DNA of 64,000 nucleotides, from NCBI GenBank assembly GCA_014803985.1, contig JAAVAO010000008.1, positions 38,877 through 102,876 of the forward strand. The letters are read 5' to 3'. Of the stretch, positions 53,171 through 60,730 are shown in pieces. The stretch is from Treponema sp. (GTDB taxonomy: Bacteria > Spirochaetota > Spirochaetia > Treponematales > Treponemataceae). Under the pieces are notes generated by a model, which had not been told where the DNA came from, searched no databases, and worked only from the letters and a program-made list of their open reading frames with translations. Both the position numbers and the translations under genes were made by a program. Position 1 is the first letter of the stretch. Every line of letters begins with the position of its first letter.

Positions 53171-53299
53171 ATATAAAAAAACATTCGCAAAGGCGCAGTG
53201 AAAAAGGCAAAATCGCTCTGATTGTGGTCGCTGCGATAGCAGCAAAAAAATCCGTGCCACAATCCTTGCCACAATCCGTGCGAAATGCGCGAGCGCATG
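53171..53299 (-). repeat. Dispersed intergenic repeat, copy C (opposite orientation)
   Basis: Reverse complement: CATGCGCTCGCGCATTTCGCACGGATTGTGGCA...GCTGCTATCGCAGCGACCACAATCAGAGCGATTTTGCCTTTTTCACTGCGCCTTTGCGAATGTTTTTTTATAT. Confidence 0.9.
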
Positions 53300-53538
53300 T
53301 TGCGAATGCATTTAGCCAGTTTTGATAGCGAAGCGTACAAAACTGGAGACGAAAGCCGAGGAATTAAAAGTAGAAGAACAATGTATCTTTCGCCACTGCA
53401 ACTGGAAGAATGTTTTTTCTATTTTTTCAAAACTCGCTTTTATTCATTGCTGAAAAGTAAGAAACCTCAAACGACATCACATAGAAAAATGCCCTGTTCG
53501 TCCTCTTGCAATAGTTTTTTAGAATTTAAAAAAAGTTT

Positions 53539-53808
53539 CTAATTTGCAGGGTTGTTGACCACAAATTTTTTTTCAATGTTTGCGTCGCCATGAATTTTTG
53601 AGCCGCCGCCGTTTTTGCTTGACTGCTGTTTTCCGGCATCCCCGCTTCCCGTCGAATTGTCTTCGACCGCCGGCGTTGTGCTTGCACTATCCGCATCCGC
53701 ACCCTCCTGATTCGCATTCCCGGTGTTTTGTGGATTCGCATTTTGCGACTGACTTTCAGTCTTTTCATTCTGTCCTGCTGCGACTGGATTTTGGTTTGCT
53801 CTTGCCAT
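53539..53808 (-). CDS. Small Gln/Asn/Ser-rich phage protein downstream of the capsid gene
   Basis: MARANQNPVAAGQNEKTESQSQNANPQNTG... ; start chosen at MARANQ; family unknown. Confidence 0.45.
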   Translation of the reverse strand: MARANQNPVAAGQNEKTESQSQNANPQNTGNANQEGADADSASTTPAVEDNSTGSGDAGKQQSSKNGGGSKIHGDANIEKKFVVNNPAN

Positions 53809-53964
53809 AGATTTTTTCTCCCAATAAAAACAAAGATTTCCGTTCACGTTTGATTTGACGGCAAAATTTGCCGCCAAACCGAAGCGGTTTGAAATGAGGG
53901 AATGCCTTTGCGGACATCCCCCATCACACATCAATTCATCTTGATGACGTAAAACGAGCCGGCT

Positions 53965-55350
53965 TTAGTAAAGCCCGCCGCCGTAACCGATGTTCGACAC
54001 CAATCCGCAGAATTTCGGCGCGTAGACCATCAAGCCGCCGTAAGTGGCGACAAGGAATTCATCCTTCGCTTTCACCTTTCCAAGAGGAATCGTGCACACC
54101 GGCATCAACTGCCCGAATTTGATGATTGGCTGAACCTTGTTCTCCGTCAAGAGAATCATGGAAGCCGTTCCCGGCAAATCCTCGTTCAAGTCAGTGTATT
54201 CGGTTGTGCCATTTTCGTTCGCAGGAATTCGCACCATCTCCATCACCTTGTTTCCGTTCTTTGCCGAACGGCAGATAATGTAGCCTGTCGTTTCATTCCC
54301 ACTTGCGGCTGTGATGGAAAGTTTCACTCCCGCACCGCTCGCAACGGCAACGGCGGCGGAAAGAGCCTTGCCTTCTGAATACCCCGCCGAGTTCACCGCG
54401 TGAACCTCATAAAGGTAGTCGCCGGCATCGCTTCCAGTGAATTTCGACCCACTCGCGCTTGCGACGGGAGTTGCCGTGAAACCAGACGGAGTTGAAGGAC
54501 GTTTCTGCGCGTTGCCTTCGGCGTAAACTTCGCCCTTGGCATAATAGAACTTGTCCGCGCCGGCATCGTTTCCCGAAAGCCTGATTGTCTCGCCAGTCGC
54601 GGTCGGATAGTCAAGTATTCGTCCAAAGGAATACTGCTTGTCTTCGACACCGAAACGGATTCTGTCCTCGAACAACGCCTTGATGTCTTTTGCAAGCACA
54701 GGCGGGAAATACGCCTTTTCAAGCGAGCCTCCGCTCCTGAAAACCTTGAGCGCGATTTCGTCAAACACCTTTTCGCCATAAGATCCGATTGTCGCGCCGC
54801 GCAGGTCAAGGATGTTTTGATGAGCCTTTTTTGCATTGCGAATCTGTGTTTCAAAGCCGTCAAATTCCGTCGGAACTACGCGGCTGTCGCCATGAAAGCA
54901 CTGATATTCAGAAGATTTCAAAACAGTGTTGATTCCGCTGATTTTTTCGCTCGCCAACGCGCCCTCAAAAGTCTCGGATTCAATCATCTGCCTAGTGATT
55001 CCGCGCTTCGTCTGAACATATTTCATCTCAAACGTCTTGCGTTTGACCTGCTGGTCTGTTTCCTCCAAATCTCCGCCCTCTGTCGTGGTGAGATGGCGGA
55101 AATCGCCCTCGTCCTCGCGAAGATTTTTTTCGTGAACAGTGGAGCGGACTTTCTCCGTTTTGAGAGAAGCCATCACCTTGCAGTCGTCCTTCGTCATGTC
55201 AAGGATGTTCAAGGTTTCCTGCTCACAATCCTCCGGGATGATAGCGCGACCGCCTTCAAAGTCGGCGGAATTCGTGCCATAACCGGCAGTCAGGGCTTTT
55301 TCAAGTTCTTCCTGATATTCGCTTGCGCCCGAATTGTCGAAAAACGCCAT
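53965..55350 (-). CDS. Putative phage major capsid protein with an inserted FN3/Ig-like segment
   Basis: N-terminus KALTAGYGTNSADFEGGRAIIPEDCE and TKRGITRQMIESETFEGALASEK are capsid-like; GDYLYEVHAVNSAGYSEGKALS...TGYIICRSAKNGNKV...EYTDLNEDLPG is FN3-like; downstream of protease and scaffold-like ORFs. Confidence 0.7.
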   Translation of the reverse strand: MAFFDNSGASEYQEELEKALTAGYGTNSADFEGGRAIIPEDCEQETLNILDMTKDDCKVMASLKTEKVRSTVHEKNLREDEGDFRHLTTTEGGDLEETDQQVKRKTFEMKYVQTKRGITRQMIESETFEGALASEKISGINTVLKSSEYQCFHGDSRVVPTEFDGFETQIRNAKKAHQNILDLRGATIGSYGEKVFDEIALKVFRSGGSLEKAYFPPVLAKDIKALFEDRIRFGVEDKQYSFGRILDYPTATGETIRLSGNDAGADKFYYAKGEVYAEGNAQKRPSTPSGFTATPVASASGSKFTGSDAGDYLYEVHAVNSAGYSEGKALSAAVAVASGAGVKLSITAASGNETTGYIICRSAKNGNKVMEMVRIPANENGTTEYTDLNEDLPGTASMILLTENKVQPIIKFGQLMPVCTIPLGKVKAKDEFLVATYGGLMVYAPKFCGLVSNIGYGGGLY

Positions 55351-55351
55351 T

Positions 55352-55945
55352 TCATTTACCTCCGTTGATTTTTTTGCTCAAGAAGTCCCAAGTGCTTTTG
55401 CTGATTGGAACGCCAGTTTTCATCTGCCGCTGGAATTCGGACGACATGATGGACGATTTTTGGAGAGATATTTCGCCCTCCATGACGCTCTTTTTGAGAA
55501 CGTCCTGCACTTTTCCAAAATCTTCCCGTGTCGGACGTGTCAGGGGAACATTGCTCCCTACCTCACCGGCGTCGAGCGACTTGTTCATGACTGAACGAGG
55601 AGGCATTTTTTGCCCGCCGAGTGCCGACACCATCTCGCCGAGCATGACTACGCCCTCGCCCATGTCGGCAATCTGTTTTTCAAGACTGTCAATGGACTTT
55701 CTCAAGGCTTCGTTTTCAGCGACGAGTGCCTTCATGAATGGCGTGCCGTCAACAACCTCGTCATCGTCTTCATTGACAGGGGTGTTATCGCTGTTGTCGT
55801 TGTCTTTGCCTTCGGGGTTGATATTCTCATTTTCCCCAACGCCCTTTTCGCCCTGCTTGGGCTTGTCTTTTTCAGAATCATCGTCGCTTTTTCCCGAAAG
55901 TGATTTCATCATCGCCTTGAGAGATTCGCTAACAGACTTTCCCAT
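55352..55945 (-). CDS. Putative capsid scaffold-like protein
   Basis: Acidic/charged, Lys-Asp-rich MGKSVSESLKAMMKSLSGKSDDDSEKDK... with coiled-coil stretch, between protease-like and capsid-like genes; start at 55945 has GGAGG RBS. Confidence 0.5.
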   Translation of the reverse strand: MGKSVSESLKAMMKSLSGKSDDDSEKDKPKQGEKGVGENENINPEGKDNDNSDNTPVNEDDDEVVDGTPFMKALVAENEALRKSIDSLEKQIADMGEGVVMLGEMVSALGGQKMPPRSVMNKSLDAGEVGSNVPLTRPTREDFGKVQDVLKKSVMEGEISLQKSSIMSSEFQRQMKTGVPISKSTWDFLSKKINGGK

Positions 55946-55990
55946 TTTCAGACCTCCATAATCTATAATTTCACGCACCGCAATGCGTGA

Positions 55991-56791
55991 TTACTTACCG
56001 TCAAATCCGTTTTCAATCAAAAAACTTTCCGCCTGTTTTCGTCCTTTAATTTCTCCCGTCCGCAAAGCCGCAAGCAACGCCCTTAAAGTTTCTTTTTCCG
56101 CGCCCTCATTGCCAGTATCGCCTGTGTCAGCCACCTTGCTTTCGACATCTTCCTTGACAAGCGCGTTTCCATTTCCGCTTTCGGCGTTGCTCGCGCCATA
56201 GCCCGCTTCCAAAGCCTTCAAGATTTCGTTCTGATTCATTGATTTTGCGAAAACCGCATCGCCCACCGTATTGTTTACCGGAGAGCAAGTGAGAGCCAAG
56301 TCGTTCCACAAGACGTGCGTTATCTTCTCGATTCCCGAGTCGGGGTCTTTGACAATCTTTGGAAGCAAGCCTCCCACGCTCCCGCGCACACGGTTTGAAT
56401 TCGCCTTCAAGAGGTCTATGAACGGCTTCGCGCTCGCGACATTCCCATAAAGTTTGCCCCTTACAATCGTTGACTTTCCGTCCTTTTTTACAGCAATCGG
56501 CTCACCTATTACCATCGTGTTGTCCACGATTGTGTTTCCGTTCTTGTCCTTGCGCCTGTGCTGATGGTCGTTGCTTATGACCCCGTTTTTCAGGAAAAAA
56601 TCCTCGCTCTCAAGCAACGCCCTTTGCAAGGTTATCTGCCCCTGCAAGTCAAGGTTCTCATTGCTCGCCTCGAGTTCAAAAATATAGTTGCCGTCCTTGT
56701 CGGTATAGCCCAGCCCTTCCGAATTCGCGCCTTCCGCCTTTCTGAATTGCAGGTTGAGATAAAAGTCATTGTCGTTTTCCACGCCATGCAT
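55991..56791 (-). CDS. Putative prohead protease
   Basis: DLQGQITLQRALLESEDFFLKNGVISNDHQHRR...IGEPIAVKKDGKSTIVRGKLYG...SVGGLLPKIV...LNDLALTCSPVNNTVGDAVFAKS; gene order protease-scaffold-capsid. Confidence 0.6.
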   Translation of the reverse strand: MHGVENDNDFYLNLQFRKAEGANSEGLGYTDKDGNYIFELEASNENLDLQGQITLQRALLESEDFFLKNGVISNDHQHRRKDKNGNTIVDNTMVIGEPIAVKKDGKSTIVRGKLYGNVASAKPFIDLLKANSNRVRGSVGGLLPKIVKDPDSGIEKITHVLWNDLALTCSPVNNTVGDAVFAKSMNQNEILKALEAGYGASNAESGNGNALVKEDVESKVADTGDTGNEGAEKETLRALLAALRTGEIKGRKQAESFLIENGFDGK

Positions 56792-56805
56792 AAACGCTCC
56801 GAAAC

Positions 56806-56866
56806 AAAAAAAAAGGCAGCCCGAAAACCTGAAACGCCGCTACGCGCTTCCGATTCTTGGGCTGCC
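56806..56866 (-). terminator. Intrinsic terminator-like hairpin in the leader of the capsid operon
   Basis: GGGCAGCCC ... GGGCTGCC followed on the minus strand by TTTTTTTTT; ends ~15 nt before the protease ATG. Confidence 0.75.
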
Positions 56867-56932
56867 CTTTCGGTCAAACCAACGTAAATTCTTAAAACAG
56901 AATTTGTTATAGCATATTTCTTGTTTTACAAC

Positions 56933-56961
56933 ATTTTAAGTCTATTGTTTGCGGTTGTCAA
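56933..56961 (-). promoter_or_regulatory. Sigma70-type promoter TTGACA-17 bp-TAAAAT
   Basis: -35 TTGACA (56961-56956) and -10 TAAAAT (56938-56933) with 17-bp spacer on the minus strand. Confidence 0.65.
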
Positions 56962-57162
56962 GAGATGTAAAGAAATTTGGCAAAAAAATATCCGACTTTT
57001 TTATCTGCGACTTATAAACCTGCTTCTTCACATAACAAGCGTGTTTCTTCCGAAAACTCGTCGCAGAATTCCGCGTAAAATGAGATTGCCGAAATCTTCA
57101 TTTTTTATTTCCATCTTTTCCGTAAGCGAAATGGTTACGCTTATTGCATATCGTCCTTACGA

Positions 57163-57498
57163 CTATAAATAAACAGGCAATAGAGGATTTTCCAATAAAT
57201 TAGCATTTTTAGAAAAATAGTTTTTCACCAATATCGACACAGCATTTTCGATTTTACAAACATCTTGCCAAGTAGACGCTTTAAAGCAGTTTCCATCAAA
57301 ATAGATTGAACTGTAAGATTTTTTTATATCTCGGCAACTTGTCAAACAGTTAAAAAGCACATTACCCGAAAAAGATTTTTTGCATAATTCCTGTTCTACA
57401 TCTTTCATCTTGTGAGTTATAGAGGTTATGTCTTTGTTAATCACCATATATTTATACGACTTACAATTCAATTCAATAATATCAAAAGATTCAGACAT
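57163..57498 (-). CDS. rnlB: RnlB-family antitoxin
   Basis: 111 aa directly downstream of rnlA; SGNVLFNCLTSCRDIKKSYSSIYFDGNCFK lines up with the E. coli RnlB core TGEILFDLLCANGPEWNRFVTLEMKYGRIM (from memory). Confidence 0.65.
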   Translation of the reverse strand: MSESFDIIELNCKSYKYMVINKDITSITHKMKDVEQELCKKSFSGNVLFNCLTSCRDIKKSYSSIYFDGNCFKASTWQDVCKIENAVSILVKNYFSKNANLLENPLLPVYL

Positions 57499-57509
57499 AA
57501 CAAAACTCC

Positions 57510-58544
57510 TTATAACAAATTATTTGCTATATCAAAAATACAAGTACCTATTTTCGACAGAATCTCATCAACTTCGCTAGGAATCTCTATAATCTTGATT
57601 TCATGCGGACGAGCGTGAAAATACACATTCCTAATTGAAGTATAATAATAATATCCTTCTTCAAGACATTCAACAGTTTTTTCGTTTATCTTATTTTTAT
57701 AAAGACTTGTCTTGAATTGATGTTTTTTCATATTCAAGCCAAAAAAATCACAAAAGCCCTTATGAGTATCTACAATTTCATCCGTATTCTTTTCTATTGC
57801 AAAAGTCAAAATATATTCCAATGCCTTGCAAATAGGAGTAATGAATAAAGTTTTATCATTTAATGTTGATATATCGCATTTATTTATAGCAAGCGAATCA
57901 TAAATAAACTTTTTAATTTCTTCAGTAAATTTCGAATCAACAGAACCAAAAAGATTATTATATTCAGCATCTATTGAATCCTCGCTTAAAGCCACATATT
58001 CTTTTTTACACTCAGCATCAATTAAATCTTTGAATGGCGTTTTATCACACAAAAAATAACGCATTTCATTAAATAATAAAGATGGTCGTCCCTGAATGAA
58101 AAGAGTTTTATTATCATAGTATGTAATTGTAAGTTCAGCCTTATACTTGCCATGAACCTTGTACACTAGATTTCCATCTTGGGATAATTTTTCATCATTC
58201 TGAAAAGACTTTATCAGACTGTCAAAATTATCTCTAGAAAAACCTCTTACAGTTAAAGAAGTTTCACTTTCTGACAAGGAACATTGTTCTATAACTTTGT
58301 CACGTATCTTATTTGTCAACTCTTGATTTTTTCCTTGAACATTAAAACTCTGTCCTTTTACCTTGAAATAAATAACCAACAACAATTCTTTGTCGTCTGC
58401 TTTTATTTTTATTTCACATTTATCTTTATCAGTCGGCAACGAATCTGGCTCTATTTTAAAATTATCACTACCAAATAGTTCCTTGCAACATCCTTGTATA
58501 ACCGTCATCACATTCAAACAATTTAAATTATAAGTTTTAGCCAT
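57510..58544 (-). CDS. rnlA: RnlA-family toxin (RNase LS, HEPN)
   Basis: KAELTITYYDNKTLFIQGRPSLLF resembles E. coli RnlA DELTVSLHITTGKLQIQGRPL; C-terminal RNVYFH matches the RnlA HEPN motif RHSLFH (R-x4-H). Start at MAKTYNLN has AGGAG RBS. Confidence 0.75.
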   Translation of the reverse strand: MAKTYNLNCLNVMTVIQGCCKELFGSDNFKIEPDSLPTDKDKCEIKIKADDKELLLVIYFKVKGQSFNVQGKNQELTNKIRDKVIEQCSLSESETSLTVRGFSRDNFDSLIKSFQNDEKLSQDGNLVYKVHGKYKAELTITYYDNKTLFIQGRPSLLFNEMRYFLCDKTPFKDLIDAECKKEYVALSEDSIDAEYNNLFGSVDSKFTEEIKKFIYDSLAINKCDISTLNDKTLFITPICKALEYILTFAIEKNTDEIVDTHKGFCDFFGLNMKKHQFKTSLYKNKINEKTVECLEEGYYYYTSIRNVYFHARPHEIKIIEIPSEVDEILSKIGTCIFDIANNLL

Positions 58545-58677
58545 AAACTCTCCTTTGCTAAAGACAATTTTTTTCAAACCATACATACAACGGCAAATGC
58601 CGTGGAAGCGTTTTTATGAAATTTAAAATGTTATAATTTTATAGTCTGATTTTTCATCTATAAACAATGAGAAATCA

Positions 58678-59004
58678 TTACAACTCTAATTGCTGAAGGG
58701 CATCCTTTTTTACTATTTCTTTTTGAAACATTTTCCGCACCTGCATATCTTCAAGTCTCACATAGCCATCATTTACAGAAGATGAAACTTTGAACATAAC
58801 TTTCAAGCGGTAAATGCTGTTGCTCTTATAATAAAATTCAAGCCATTGTTCGCAACGCTTCTTATTTCCGCTATCGCAGTTATCCATTAAGGCAAGACAC
58901 ATGGCATCAGCGTTCTTTGGACAAGAGGGTTTCGGAGAAATGACATCTACATCCACATTTTTTTCAAGGGCAACCAGTAAACTGGCGTAAGAAATCGCAG
59001 ACAT
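58678..59004 (-). CDS. Uncharacterised 108-aa protein translationally coupled to the HicB-like gene
   Basis: ORF start overlaps upstream stop by one base (TAATG). Confidence 0.6.
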   Translation of the reverse strand: MSAISYASLLVALEKNVDVDVISPKPSCPKNADAMCLALMDNCDSGNKKRCEQWLEFYYKSNSIYRLKVMFKVSSSVNDGYVRLEDMQVRKMFQKEIVKKDALQQLEL

Positions 59005-59483
59005 TAGGCGACCTTCTTTTGATATAACACAATTTTTAGTTGCAAGGACTTTTTGTTTTTCTTATACATATTCAATTCCTCAGTGAGTTGCTGAATTTGC
59101 TTTTCAAGTGCAGCTTGAAAGTCAGTGTTAATTCCTTTCTCTGCAAGATTTACCTGCATTGTTTTATATGCACTCCAATACTCCTCAAGCGGTTCGTTAA
59201 AAAGTTCGCGCAACATATCCCACGGATCTATCTTATTGCTATCAAAAATAGTTTTCAGATACCCCAAACAACCGCGCTCCATACTTTTTATCGCCTCTTC
59301 CTCCGAATCACCCTCTCCGTCCGTAACCATTTGCAAACAAGATGCAACAAAACGTCCATCGTCCGATTTTGCCACAAGAAAACTAAAAGTAGGTATTTCG
59401 TGCTGAAATTTCTCTGTAGGGAAGACTTTTAGTTTTCCAATTCCCACAACTTCCCCTGTAGGAACTTTGATTGCGGATACCAT
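59004..59483 (-). CDS. HicB-like domain protein with C-terminal coiled-coil extension
   Basis: FSFLVAKSDDGRFVASCLQMVTDGEGDSEEEAIKSMERGCLGYL resembles HicB antitoxin fold; tail ALEKQIQQLTEELNMYKKNKKSL. Confidence 0.55.
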   Translation of the reverse strand: MVSAIKVPTGEVVGIGKLKVFPTEKFQHEIPTFSFLVAKSDDGRFVASCLQMVTDGEGDSEEEAIKSMERGCLGYLKTIFDSNKIDPWDMLRELFNEPLEEYWSAYKTMQVNLAEKGINTDFQAALEKQIQQLTEELNMYKKNKKSLQLKIVLYQKKVA

Positions 59484-59626
59484 TATTTTACTCCTTAAAA
59501 AAACTCTTTTGTATTATAACATAATTTAATAAAAATGTGTAAATTTTTTGATATTTTTAAAATCTTTTTCCGGCGGAAATTATCATCGCACGGATTCTTT
59601 TCGCATTCATTATTTCATTCTCAAAA

Positions 59627-59661
59627 ACAAAAAAAAGGAAGCGTTGAACTTCCTTTTTTTA
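59627..59661. terminator. Bidirectional intrinsic terminator
   Basis: AAAAAAAAGGAAG-cgttgaa-CTTCCTTTTTTT. Confidence 0.85.
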
Positions 59662-59664
59662 ATC

Positions 59665-59877
59665 CTATGCGACTTTCAAGCCAGCCTTGATTTCAGCCTG
59701 TTTCTGCTTCGCATATTCAACGGTGCAACCGCCCCACATTGGATTAACCGAACCATTTTCAACTTCAAAAAGTTCGCCAGTCTTATAAGACAAGCCATAA
59801 ACTTTTCTATCTTTCGACAGTCCGACAATCACATCATTGTCATTCATAAAAAATTTCAAGTCTTCGAATTTCGGCAT
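59665..59877 (-). CDS. Small hypothetical phage protein
   Basis: MPKFEDLKFFMNDNDVIVGLSKDRKVYGLSYKTGELFEVENG...; followed by a terminator. Confidence 0.55.
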   Translation of the reverse strand: MPKFEDLKFFMNDNDVIVGLSKDRKVYGLSYKTGELFEVENGSVNPMWGGCTVEYAKQKQAEIKAGLKVA

Positions 59878-59920
59878 TTTATCTACCTCCATCTAGTTAC
59901 ATTATATCTATTTTCGGAAT

Positions 59921-60361
59921 TCAGTCAACCGAAATCAAGCCAATTTTTTCAACAAACTCTGAAATGGGAAGTTCAACAACTTCTACCTTTTCGTTGAGCC
60001 AATCTACATATCCATCGTTTTTGCACGAAACGCTCCACGCAACTTTGTTTCCGTTCTGAAAAACAAGGAAATTTTCCGCGTTTTCTTTGCTGACTATTGG
60101 CATAAAGTAAGCGTACCCAATGCTCATCAGCGCGTCGTCAGCGGTCGTGCTGAATGTTTCATACGGGCGGCAGCAGAAACGCCGTTCTTCGCTTTCCGCC
60201 AGCACCATGACAAGGCGCGACATTCTTTCCGCGCTTCCGTAGTCGTGTCCTGCGAAAAGTTCCTTTACTTCCGCAAGGGTGTTCCCGGCATATCCAAGCA
60301 TACCTACAGAAACATCTGCCGTATCGTTTCCTGCGTAAATCTTTCTCTTTATCATTATCAT
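59921..60361 (-). CDS. Hypothetical phage protein
   Basis: 146-aa ORF in the co-directional phage cluster; overlaps the upstream MazG-like gene end. Confidence 0.5.
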   Translation of the reverse strand: MIMIKRKIYAGNDTADVSVGMLGYAGNTLAEVKELFAGHDYGSAERMSRLVMVLAESEERRFCCRPYETFSTTADDALMSIGYAYFMPIVSKENAENFLVFQNGNKVAWSVSCKNDGYVDWLNEKVEVVELPISEFVEKIGLISVD

Positions 60362-60684
60362 TCCGCCCTCCTAGCGTCCTTTTCCTGCACACGTAGCAAC
60401 GCCGCCTCGATGTCCACGCCTTCTCTCTCCGCCTCGATGTCCACGCCTTCTCTCTCCGCCGCAATCAACGCGCATGTCATCACGTCCGCCAATTCATCAG
60501 CAAGATTTTCCTTGTTTCTATCTCTTTTGAAGTATATCCAGTTAAAAAACGCTTCTGTTGCCTCGCACAACTCACCCGCACAATGCTTCAAAATTAACAT
60601 CGTGTCGCTCTTCAACTGCCCTTTCTTCTCGCGCTTTATCGCGGTTTTCAGCGCGTATCGCGCCAGTTTGTTCAAGTCAATCAT
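60358..60684 (-). CDS. MazG-like nucleotide pyrophosphohydrolase-family protein
   Basis: LKHCAGELCEATEAFFNW...NKENLADELADVMTCALIAAE (ExxE...ExxD pattern). Confidence 0.65.
   Translation of the reverse strand: MIDLNKLARYALKTAIKREKKGQLKSDTMLILKHCAGELCEATEAFFNWIYFKRDRNKENLADELADVMTCALIAAEREGVDIEAEREGVDIEAALLRVQEKDARRAE
60404..60457. repeat. 27-bp perfect tandem duplication inside the MazG-like gene
   Basis: gcctcgatgtccacgccttctctctcc x2, encoding EREGVDIEA twice. Confidence 0.95.
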
Positions 60685-60730
60685 TTCTACCTCCTAGTCA
60701 AAATCACAAGCCCCCTGTCCGTTAGCAACT

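Noticed and set aside
55323-55961. 212-aa plus-strand ORF opposite the scaffold-like gene
   Set aside because: Ser/Pro-rich antisense text; co-directional minus-strand gene order explains the region.
56921-57172. 83-aa plus-strand ORF between rnlB and the protease gene
   Set aside because: Antisense to the promoter/leader of the capsid operon, no RBS or recognisable family; low support.
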